From Methanomassiliicoccales archaeon PtaB.Bin134 (GTDB taxonomy: Archaea; Thermoplasmatota; Thermoplasmata; Methanomassiliicoccales; UBA472): a stretch of 5,383 bases of DNA. Under the pieces are notes generated by a model, which was not told the origin of the DNA, made no database searches, and was given only the letters and a program-made list of their open reading frames with translations. Location: assembly GCA_002067045.1 (NCBI GenBank), contig MVPZ01000203.1, positions 1 through 5,383 on the forward strand. The letters are read 5' to 3'. The position numbers and the translations under genes were made by a program. This document shows positions 1-4,690 of this stretch, piece by piece. Every line of letters starts with the position of its first letter. Position 1 is the first letter of the stretch.

Positions 1-96
1 GTGGTTGGTGCCCATGAATGGCGAGGCGAACCTCTTGCGGGCCTCGCTGAGCCAAGCGTCATCGATCGGAGCGAACGTATCTTCCACGACGGTCAT
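1..96 (-). CDS. Partial gene, N-terminal 32 residues, unrecognised
   Basis: An open frame from ATG at 96 that runs off the left edge of the window without a stop. The translation begins MTVVEDTFAPIDDAWLSEAR and continues KRFASPFMGTNH: an acidic start, then a likely amphipathic helix. Third positions are about 80% G or C, in keeping with the clear genes of the window. The opposite strand is also open here, but its third positions are less biased. A TATA-like box 27 nt upstream supports the start. The family cannot be recognised from 32 residues. It is separated from the flavoprotein gene by about 295 bp and appears to have its own promoter. Confidence 0.55.
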   Translation of the reverse strand, partial: MTVVEDTFAPIDDAWLSEARKRFASPFMGTNH

Positions 97-116
97 GGTT
101 AGGGGAGGGAAGCAGG

Positions 117-131
117 GTGTATTTGCATTCT
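117..131 (-). promoter_or_regulatory. TATA-like box before the partial gene at 96
   Basis: GAATGCAAATACACC on the minus strand, with GCAAATAC centred about 27 nt before the ATG at 96. The bases just before that ATG are pyrimidine-rich (TCCCTCCCCTAACC) and hold no Shine-Dalgarno sequence, which fits a leaderless transcript. It is divergent to the promoter of the 178 ORF. Confidence 0.4.
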
Positions 132-142
132 GTGGTCCAAGG

Positions 143-156
143 AAAAGGTAAGATAG
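143..156 (+). promoter_or_regulatory. TATA-like box before the 178 ORF
   Basis: AAAAGGTAAGATAG, with TAAGATA centred about 26 nt before the ATG at 178. It resembles the AAAAGG plus TATTATC arrangement before the flavoprotein gene. It is weak alone but consistent with a leaderless start. Confidence 0.35.
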
Positions 157-177
157 CCTGCAGGGGAACGTGTTCGC

Positions 178-330
178 ATGAGCGGGGAGCCCGGGATCAT
201 CGATGTTCCGGTGCTGCATTGGGAGCAGCCCAAGTGGACCCGCCGCTTCTACCTCCTGAGGTCGGGGGAGATGCGGACATGCCAGGAGGGGACGGCCCGC
301 CGGGGGACCTCCCTGCTGATATCGCCCTGA
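178..330 (+). CDS. Possible small or truncated plus-strand ORF, unrecognised
   Basis: Fifty codons from ATG at 178 to TGA at 330, the only plus-strand frame here that reads like protein. The translation begins MSGEPGIIDVPVLHWEQPKW and continues TRRFYLLRSGEM, with aromatic and hydrophobic residues in a natural pattern and strong G/C in third positions. The last 18 codons (MRTCQEGTARRG and on) look less protein-like. Upstream, AAAAGGTAAGATAG at 143-156 puts a TATA-like box about 26 nt before the ATG, with the same AAAAGG lead as the flavoprotein promoter. It could be a genuine small protein or the 5' remnant of a longer gene whose remainder was lost or frameshifted; no single frameshift into the other two frames restores a convincing continuation. 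It runs toward the 3' end of the flavoprotein gene. No function is assigned. Confidence 0.33.
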   Translation: MSGEPGIIDVPVLHWEQPKWTRRFYLLRSGEMRTCQEGTARRGTSLLISP

Positions 331-391
331 GGGTACCTGGCGGTCATGGCCGCGTAGGGCGCCTCCGCGTCCGCGGCTGCCGGGGCCTGAT

Positions 392-1189
392 TCAGGAGCG
401 TTCGCCACGGTAGGGGCCCATGTCGCGGGACATGAACATGATGAAACGGGTCAGCAGGGCGGCCGCGGCCCTGGTGAACGGATCGACCTTCGTCTCGTAA
501 TAGTAGTCCTTCCGCTCGGCGTAGAACGCGGCGTCGGCGGGGAACACCTCCGGGACCTCCTGGGATATGGGCCTCAGGAACCGGAATCGGACCAGGTCCC
601 CCACCCTCGGCCTTGGAAGGCCCTCCGACCGCAGGCTCTCGTGGAACACCTTGGTCTCCCTGCGCAGCCTCTTGAGCTTCTTCGATTCGGCCTTGGGGGA
701 CTGGACCCAGCCCAGGTTCGCGAAGCCCAGCTCGCTGACCACCTGGGCGCCCCCCAGCGCGGGGCGCATGGCCCTCAGGGTCGTCCGCAGATCCATGCCC
801 CCCACGGCCACCAGCATCACCTTCTGCCGGAAGAAGCGCAGCCGGTGGTTGGTGTAGCAGAAGCGGTCAATGAAGTTCTTCATCATCCAGCTGACGTTCT
901 GCACGTGCAGAGGGGAGGCCAGCACTATGCCGTCGGCCTCAAGCATCCTGCGTTCCAGGTCCTCCCGGCCGTCCTTGAGGGGGCAGAACTGCTCCCCGCG
1001 GGATATGCAGGTGAAGCAGCCCCGGCACAGCTGCAGGTCCAGCTCCTTCAGGTGTATAACCTCCACCTGCACATCCCCGTAAGACCCCAGCTCCCTGCCG
1101 ATCAGGTCCAGCACCTTGCTGGTGTTCCCCCCGATGCGGGGGGAGCCGTTGATCATGATGACCCTGCGGACAACATGGCCGGATGACAT
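392..1189 (-). CDS. Iron-sulfur flavoprotein / NADPH-dependent FMN reductase-family protein
   Basis: A 265-residue flavodoxin-fold protein. It shows the FMN phosphate loop INGSPRIGGNTSKVL (residues 13-27), a second flavin-contact segment ASPLHVQNVSWMMKNFIDRF, and the cysteine cluster CRGCFTCISRGEQFC (Cys55, 58, 61, 69; CX2CX2CX7C). That cluster is the compact motif that binds a 4Fe-4S cluster in archaeal iron-sulfur flavoproteins (Isf). Residues from about 195 form a C-terminal extension with FYAERKDYYYETKV, a tail seen in many archaeal relatives, and a hydrophobic amphipathic helix (AAAALLTRFIMFM) that might contact a partner; no signal peptide is seen. Isf proteins move electrons between ferredoxin and acceptors such as oxygen or peroxide; the substrate here is unknown. 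The ATG at 1189 is chosen because a TATA-like box sits 27 nt upstream; Met11-Met12 are internal alternatives. A 67-nt gap separates it from the IscU gene. The family is confident, the role is not. Confidence 0.87.
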   Translation of the reverse strand: MSSGHVVRRVIMINGSPRIGGNTSKVLDLIGRELGSYGDVQVEVIHLKELDLQLCRGCFTCISRGEQFCPLKDGREDLERRMLEADGIVLASPLHVQNVSWMMKNFIDRFCYTNHRLRFFRQKVMLVAVGGMDLRTTLRAMRPALGGAQVVSELGFANLGWVQSPKAESKKLKRLRRETKVFHESLRSEGLPRPRVGDLVRFRFLRPISQEVPEVFPADAAFYAERKDYYYETKVDPFTRAAAALLTRFIMFMSRDMGPYRGERS

Positions 1190-1204
1190 GTAACGGTCAT
1201 CCGG
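1179..1204. repeat. Perfect 9-bp inverted repeat over the flavoprotein start codon
   Basis: CCGGATGAC (1179-1187) and GTCATCCGG (1196-1204) are exact reverse complements separated by eight bases. The repeat spans about -15 to +11 relative to the ATG at 1189, directly downstream of the TATA-like box. This position suits an operator for a dimeric repressor. If the transcript starts upstream, it could instead form a hairpin hiding the start codon. Confidence 0.6.
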
Positions 1205-1207
1205 ACC

Positions 1208-1226
1208 GGAGGATAATAGCCTTTTC
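1208..1226 (-). promoter_or_regulatory. TATA/BRE-like promoter of the flavoprotein gene
   Basis: On the minus strand the run AAAAGGCTATTATCC places TATTATC centred about 27 nt before the ATG at 1189, preceded by a purine-rich BRE-like AAAAGG. No Shine-Dalgarno sequence lies before the ATG. Together these fit a leaderless archaeal promoter with transcription starting at or near the start codon, separate from the upstream Fe-S operon. Confidence 0.5.
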
Positions 1227-1256
1227 CCCAGGGGCCAGGCATGGCGGCGAGGCCCT

Positions 1257-1892
1257 TCACCTCTTGAATATCAGGTCCACCCGGGTCACGTCCCAAAGGT
1301 TCTCGATCTTCTCCTTGATCTCCTCCTTGATGTTGTTGGCGAACTGGTGGTCCTCCGGCAGGTCTATGCTGATGGTCACCACCCCCTCCTTGATGCCCAT
1401 CTCGGTGACCAGGTTGGTGCGCACGATGTCCAGGCCGGTCAGCGGGTTGAGCACGTTCTTGAGTCTGCGTCGGATGACCTCCAGGGTGGTGGGCACCTTC
1501 TCCACCACCAGCCCGTGCTTCTCCTCGTAGTTGGTGATGGCCTCCCGCAGCCCCTCCACGGCCAGCACCGAGCAGTGGGACTTGATCTTCGGCAGGCCCC
1601 CAAGGGCGTCCGAGGCCTCCTTCCAGGTGATCTTCTTGGCCTCCTCCAGCGTCTTCCCCTTGGCCAGCTCGGTTATGATCGATCCCGTGGCGATGTTGGA
1701 CGCGCACCCGTAGGACTCGAACTTCACATCGGTAATGACCTTGGTCCTCTCGTCCACCTCCAGGTAGACCGAGACCATGTCCCCGCAGGCCGGGCTGCCC
1801 ACGGTGGACTTCCCGTCCGGGTTCTCCATCTTCCCCACGTTGCGGGGGTTCTTGAAATGTTCCATCACTATGGCGTTGTACGGCAGCGGCAT
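1257..1892 (-). CDS. IscU Fe-S scaffold fused to a MIP18/DUF59-like domain
   Basis: A 211-residue two-domain protein. Residues 1-125 are an IscU scaffold: MEHFKNPRNVG at the N-terminus, then cluster ligands Cys36 with Asp38 (SPACGDM), Cys63 (YGCASN) and His106-Cys107 (KSHCS), matching the three-Cys plus Asp/His set of E. coli IscU. The LPPVK chaperone motif is replaced by LPKIK just before His106. Residues 130-211 do not resemble the CxxC-containing NifU C-terminal domain. They resemble the MIP18/PaaD/DUF59 fold: LKNVLNPLTGLDIVRTNLV (compare DPE...IVxLGLV), a VVTISIDLP strand, a helix and a final WDVTRVDLIF strand. No cysteine is present where many such domains have one (DHQF at 181-184). MIP18-type proteins act in Fe-S cluster delivery, so the fusion may join assembly and handover. 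A GGAGG site precedes the start, which lies two bases after the IscS-like stop. The scaffold domain is certain; the C-terminal domain is moderately confident. Confidence 0.88.
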   Translation of the reverse strand: MPLPYNAIVMEHFKNPRNVGKMENPDGKSTVGSPACGDMVSVYLEVDERTKVITDVKFESYGCASNIATGSIITELAKGKTLEEAKKITWKEASDALGGLPKIKSHCSVLAVEGLREAITNYEEKHGLVVEKVPTTLEVIRRRLKNVLNPLTGLDIVRTNLVTEMGIKEGVVTISIDLPEDHQFANNIKEEIKEKIENLWDVTRVDLIFKR

Positions 1893-1894
1893 TT

Positions 1895-3052
1895 TTACTT
1901 CCCTCCTCTCTTCAAGGGGCTGATCTCCCTCAGCCTCCTCACGATGTCCTTCATGGCCTCCACGACCTCCCCGGCCTCCTCCGGCCGGTTGAAACGGCCC
2001 AGGGAGTAGCGTATGGAGCCATGGGCCCGCTCATGGTCCCCGCCTATGCCCATGATGACGTGGCTGGCCTCCAGCGAGCGGCTGAAGCAGGCGGAGCCGG
2101 TGGATACCTCGATCTCCCTCATGTCCAGGTGCAGGGTTATCGATTCCCCCTCCACGTAATGATAGGTTATGTTGGCGTTGTGCGGGGTGCGTTCGGTGCG
2201 ATGCCCATTGAGGGTGGTGTCCTCCACCTCGCGCAGCAGGCGGTCGATGAGCGTATCCCTGATCCCCTGGATGCGCTCGTTCTCCTCCGCGCTCACCAGC
2301 TCGGAGGCCTTGGCCAGGCCCACGATCCCGGGGATGTTCTCCAGCCCGGCCCTCAGGTTGCCTTCCTGGTATCCCCCGTCCATCCATTTGGATATGGACG
2401 TCCCTTCCCTAACCATCAGGCCCCCCACGCCCTTGGGCCCGTGGATGGTATGGGCGCTGAAGGTGACCAGGTCCACCGGCAGCCTTCCGAAGTCCGTGGG
2501 CACCCTGGCGTAGGCATGGGTGGCGTCGGTATGGAACAACGCACCGCGCTCGTGAGCCACCTCGCCTATGGCCCTGAGGTCCTGGAGCGTCCCTATCTCC
2601 TGGTTGGCCTGCTGCACCGAGACCAGGACGGTCTCCTTGTCCACGGCGCCCTTCAGGGCTTCCAGGTCCAGGAGTCCCTCCGGCCCCACCGGTAGGTAGG
2701 TCACCCTGAAACCTTTCCGCTCCAGGGCCTTGGCCGAGTTCAGCACCGGGAAGTCCTCTATGGCGCTGACCACGATATGCTTGCCCTTGTCCCTCAGCGC
2801 GTGGGCCACGCCCTTCAGGGCCATGTTGCTGGACTCGGTGTCCCCGGAGGTGAACACCACCTCCTGGTCCTTGACGCCCAGCACGCCCCCGACCTTCTGC
2901 CTGGCGTCCATCAGCGCCTCCCGGGCCTCGATGCCCATGGAGTGCCCGAACTCGGAGGTGGCCACTGCATATGAGTCCAGGAAGTAGGGCCGCATCGCCT
3001 CCAGGACCCTCTCATCCAGGCGGGTGGCCGCGGCGTTGTCCATGTAGATCAT
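1895..3052 (-). CDS. IscS/NifS-family cysteine desulfurase homologue lacking the PLP lysine
   Basis: A 385-residue fold-type I aminotransferase-like protein, close to the usual NifS/IscS length and alignable throughout: YMDNAAATRLDERV, FTSGDTESSNMALKGV, VSVQQANQEIG, HTDATH, SAHTIHGPKGVGGL, LNGHRTERTPHN, YVEGESI, VSTGSACFSRSLE and IRYSLGRFN. In active enzymes the lysine after SxH forms the Schiff base with PLP (Lys206 in E. coli IscS). Here that position is Thr202 (codon ACC, 2449-2447). Other pocket residues also differ from E. coli: His104 is Asp100, Asn155 is Gln151, Gln183 is His179 and Thr243 is Leu237. Retained are Thr72, Asp176, Ser199, His201 and the persulfide cysteine Cys322. The frame is intact and the codon use matches its neighbours, so this is not simple decay. 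Archaeoglobus fulgidus IscS is a known case with Asp at the lysine position. IscU follows two bases later, so binding IscU is likely; ordinary desulfurase activity is doubtful. The family is certain, the activity is not. Confidence 0.9.
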   Translation of the reverse strand: MIYMDNAAATRLDERVLEAMRPYFLDSYAVATSEFGHSMGIEAREALMDARQKVGGVLGVKDQEVVFTSGDTESSNMALKGVAHALRDKGKHIVVSAIEDFPVLNSAKALERKGFRVTYLPVGPEGLLDLEALKGAVDKETVLVSVQQANQEIGTLQDLRAIGEVAHERGALFHTDATHAYARVPTDFGRLPVDLVTFSAHTIHGPKGVGGLMVREGTSISKWMDGGYQEGNLRAGLENIPGIVGLAKASELVSAEENERIQGIRDTLIDRLLREVEDTTLNGHRTERTPHNANITYHYVEGESITLHLDMREIEVSTGSACFSRSLEASHVIMGIGGDHERAHGSIRYSLGRFNRPEEAGEVVEAMKDIVRRLREISPLKRGGK

Positions 3053-3055
3053 TCC

Positions 3056-3063
3056 ATCACCTC
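3056..3063 (-). promoter_or_regulatory. Shine-Dalgarno site deciding the IscS-like start
   Basis: GAGGTGAT, three bases before the ATG at 3052, an eight-base match to the anti-Shine-Dalgarno complement. It overlaps the stop codon of the DsrE gene and selects the first methionine of MIYMDN rather than the second, nine bases inside. Confidence 0.7.
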
Positions 3064-3481
3064 ATATGAACAGGGTTATCTGGGCACCCCTGGCCTCGTT
3101 CACGTACGTCCCCACCGCCCCGTAGTCGTCGATGAGGTCCTCCCGCAGGTCGGACCTGGAGATGCCCATGACCTCCATGGTCATCTCGCAGGCGATTATC
3201 TTCCCGCCCAGCTCCCGGAAGTCGGACATGAGCTTGTGCAGTTCCTCCACCCCGGCGGCCTTCATCCGCCTCCTGATCATCCAGCGGCCCAGGCCGAGCA
3301 TGTTCATTTTGGACAGGGGGCCCTTCTCCAGGCCGTCCTTCTTAAGGCGCTGCAGCCCCCAGAAGGTGAAGTAGAGGGAGACCTCCATGCCCATGGAGAG
3401 CGAGCCGGTGCCCAGTATGAGGGCGCTGTATATCTTGTCCATGTCCCCGCTGTGCACGATGATGGTGGTCTTTTCCGTCAT
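3062..3481 (-). CDS. DsrE/DsrF-family sulfur relay protein
   Basis: A 139-residue protein with the DsrE/DsrF/DsrH-like fold. It opens with the strand KTTIIVHSGDMDKIYSAL, followed by a helix and the MGMEVSLYFTFWGL strand-loop typical of the family. The single cysteine, Cys98, lies in IIACEMTMEVMGI, a pattern found in many DsrE-like proteins where this cysteine is the proposed sulfur acceptor. A Met/Lys/Arg-rich middle segment (about 53-75, KMNMLGLGRWMIRRRMK) is common in the single-subunit DsrE2/DsrE3-like branch and may contact a partner or membrane; no clear transmembrane helix is seen. Pairs of tusA with dsrE-like genes are well known, and the proteins exchange persulfides. Four bases separate it from tusA and nine from the IscS-like gene, supporting cotranscription. 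It is cytoplasmic by appearance. The family is confident; the specific sulfur donor and acceptor are unknown, and annotation as a generic peroxiredoxin-like protein would be the alternative. Confidence 0.85.
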   Translation of the reverse strand: MTEKTTIIVHSGDMDKIYSALILGTGSLSMGMEVSLYFTFWGLQRLKKDGLEKGPLSKMNMLGLGRWMIRRRMKAAGVEELHKLMSDFRELGGKIIACEMTMEVMGISRSDLREDLIDDYGAVGTYVNEARGAQITLFI

Positions 3482-3485
3482 GCCA

Positions 3486-3716
3486 TCACTCCTTCACCTT
3501 GCGGATGCGGATGGTCCATCTGGACCCGTCCTCGGTGACCCCCACCAGCTCCTGGCCCAGGGACTCCACGGCCATGGGTATCTCCTTCTTGGAGGCCGGG
3601 TGGTCCCCGGTTATCTCCACCAGGTCGCCCCTGGCCGCCTTCCTGATGGCCTTCCTCATCTCTATAAGCGGTACGGGACAGTTCTTCCCGGTGCAGTCGA
3701 CCTTAAGCTCGGACAT
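3486..3716 (-). CDS. tusA: TusA-family sulfur carrier protein
   Basis: A 76-residue small cytoplasmic protein of the TusA/SirA/YeeD family. It has the hallmark CPVP motif (residues 13-16, Cys13 being the persulfide-carrying cysteine) after VDCTGKN, then an amphipathic helix and the GDLVEITGDHPASKKEIP strand-helix typical of the two-layer alpha/beta fold. A second cysteine, Cys8, lies five residues before Cys13. Members take a sulfane sulfur from a desulfurase or from DsrE/rhodanese partners and pass it on, for tRNA thiolation, cofactor synthesis or sulfur oxidation depending on the host. Here it is the first gene of an operon with DsrE, an IscS homologue and IscU, so delivery to Fe-S assembly is the likely role; this is inference. 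A strong Shine-Dalgarno sequence precedes it, and its 3' end contributes GGAG for the next gene, four bases away. The assignment rests on the CPxP motif and size. Its exact subgroup cannot be told from sequence alone. Confidence 0.9.
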   Translation of the reverse strand: MSELKVDCTGKNCPVPLIEMRKAIRKAARGDLVEITGDHPASKKEIPMAVESLGQELVGVTEDGSRWTIRIRKVKE

Positions 3717-3719
3717 CGT

Positions 3720-3726
3720 TCACCTC
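3720..3726 (-). promoter_or_regulatory. Shine-Dalgarno site for tusA
   Basis: GAGGTGA on the minus strand, three bases before the ATG at 3716. It matches seven contiguous positions of the AGGAGGTGAT consensus and fixes the tusA start. The spacing is short but usable. An upstream AACCTCC (3737-3743) could pair with GAGGT if transcription began further upstream. Confidence 0.6.
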
Positions 3727-3743
3727 GTATACATTTGGAGGTT

Positions 3744-3758
3744 AACGATAATAATACT
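3744..3758 (-). promoter_or_regulatory. Probable archaeal promoter (TATA-like box) of the sulfur/Fe-S operon
   Basis: The 74-nt gap between metF and tusA contains the AT-rich stretch AAGTATTATTATCG on the minus strand, the most AT-rich segment in its surroundings. A start site about 25 nt downstream would fall near 3725, giving a very short leader that begins at the Shine-Dalgarno sequence. A second AT-rich stretch, AAATGTATAC (3728-3737), lies too close to the ATG to serve by the same spacing. No T-rich terminator for metVF is seen in the gap, so some readthrough from metVF remains possible. Confidence 0.5.
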
Positions 3759-3790
3759 TGCCGGTGGTTTGTCCTCGCACCTCTGCGCCC

Positions 3791-4690
3791 TCAGGGCCTT
3801 ATGCCGGACTCGGAGACCAGCCTCGGGATGATATCCTCCCAGGCTATGGCGGTGATGTGCACCCCGTGCACGCCCTTGATCCCGCTCAGCTCCTGGATGG
3901 TCTCCACGCAGAGCCTGATGCCCTCCTCCTTGGGGTCGGAGGCCCTGCGCAGCCTTTCCACCACCTCGTCGGGCACGCTCATCCCCGCCACCTTGTTCTT
4001 CATGAACAGGGCGGCCTTGTGCGAGCGCAGGGGAATGACACCGGCCATCACGTGGACCTTCTCGTGCAGTCCCATCCCCACCACCATCTGCATGAAGCTG
4101 CGGAAGCGTTCCAGGTCCAGCACGCATTGGGTCTGGACGAACTGCGCCCCGGCCTCGGCCTTCCTGGCCAGGCGCCGGGCTCGGAACTCGAAGGGATCGG
4201 CGAAGGGGTTGGCCGCAGCGCCCAGGTACAGCTGCGGCGGCTCCGGCAGGGCCTCCCCTGACCAGTTGGCCCCCTCCCTCAACCGCCTGAGCACCATGAG
4301 CTGCTGGACGGAGTCAATGTCGTACACGTTCTTGGCCTGGGGATGGTTCCCGAAGGTCTGGTGGTCCCCACTGATGCACAGCACGTTCCTTATGCCCAGG
4401 GCGCTGGCGCCGATAACGTCGCTCTGCATGGCGATGCGGTTGCGGTCCCGGCAGGTCATCTGCATGACCGGCTCCAGGCCCTCCTGTAGGCATATCAGTG
4501 AGGAGGCGATGCTGGACATGCGCACGTTCGCCGCCTGGTTGTCGGTCAGGTTGAAGGCGTGGGCCCATCCCCTGAGCATGCGGGCCATCTCCCTGAGTCG
4601 CTCCACCTCACAGGACCTGGGTGGACCGATCTCCGCGGTAACCACGAACCTTCCCGCATCCAGGGAGCCCTGGAGGCCGGAGATGGTCAT
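3791..4690 (-). CDS. metF: Methylenetetrahydrofolate reductase, MetF catalytic subunit
   Basis: A 299-residue flavin-dependent TIM-barrel protein that reduces 5,10-methylene-THF to 5-methyl-THF, feeding methionine synthesis or a folate-type methyl branch. Visible family landmarks are TAEIGPPR near the N-terminus (Glu20, at the catalytic glutamate position of the FEFFPP motif in bacterial MetF), NLTDNQ (45-51), LCISGDH (104-110, with the conserved GD), GAQFVQTQ (181-188), and the C-terminal GVHITAIAWEDIIPRL segment. The reading frame stays open upstream to 4951, but those extra residues are Arg/Pro/Gly-rich out-of-frame translation of metV. The ATG at 4690, overlapping the metV stop as ATGA, is the supported start. 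The length is close to that of E. coli MetF (296). Use of MetF rather than the F420-dependent Mer points to tetrahydrofolate rather than tetrahydromethanopterin as carrier, which is notable if the host is archaeal. MetF is confident; physiological direction and donor are inferred. Confidence 0.93.
   Translation of the reverse strand: MTISGLQGSLDAGRFVVTAEIGPPRSCEVERLREMARMLRGWAHAFNLTDNQAANVRMSSIASSLICLQEGLEPVMQMTCRDRNRIAMQSDVIGASALGIRNVLCISGDHQTFGNHPQAKNVYDIDSVQQLMVLRRLREGANWSGEALPEPPQLYLGAAANPFADPFEFRARRLARKAEAGAQFVQTQCVLDLERFRSFMQMVVGMGLHEKVHVMAGVIPLRSHKAALFMKNKVAGMSVPDEVVERLRRASDPKEEGIRLCVETIQELSGIKGVHGVHITAIAWEDIIPRLVSESGIRP

Noticed and set aside
117..413. A 98-codon plus-strand frame from ATG at 117
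   Set aside because: Its Gly/Arg/Pro-rich translation has no protein-like pattern. The overlapping frame from 178 is the more plausible coding candidate.
1222..1256. A possible terminator hairpin after iscU (GCCTGGCCCC...GGGGAAAAGGC)
   Set aside because: The pairing is interrupted, leaves almost no loop in its best form, and is not followed by a T-run on the minus strand.
1153..1707. A 184-codon minus-strand frame overlapping iscU
   Set aside because: It is a Gly/Gln/His-rich alternate frame of the iscU coding strand; iscU itself has clear motifs and a ribosome binding site.
1347..2695. Long plus-strand open frames (1347-2009 and 2021-2695) opposite iscU and the IscS-like gene
   Set aside because: The translations are His/Gly/Leu/Gln-rich mirror images of the coding strand, with no motif. 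The minus-strand genes fully explain the region.
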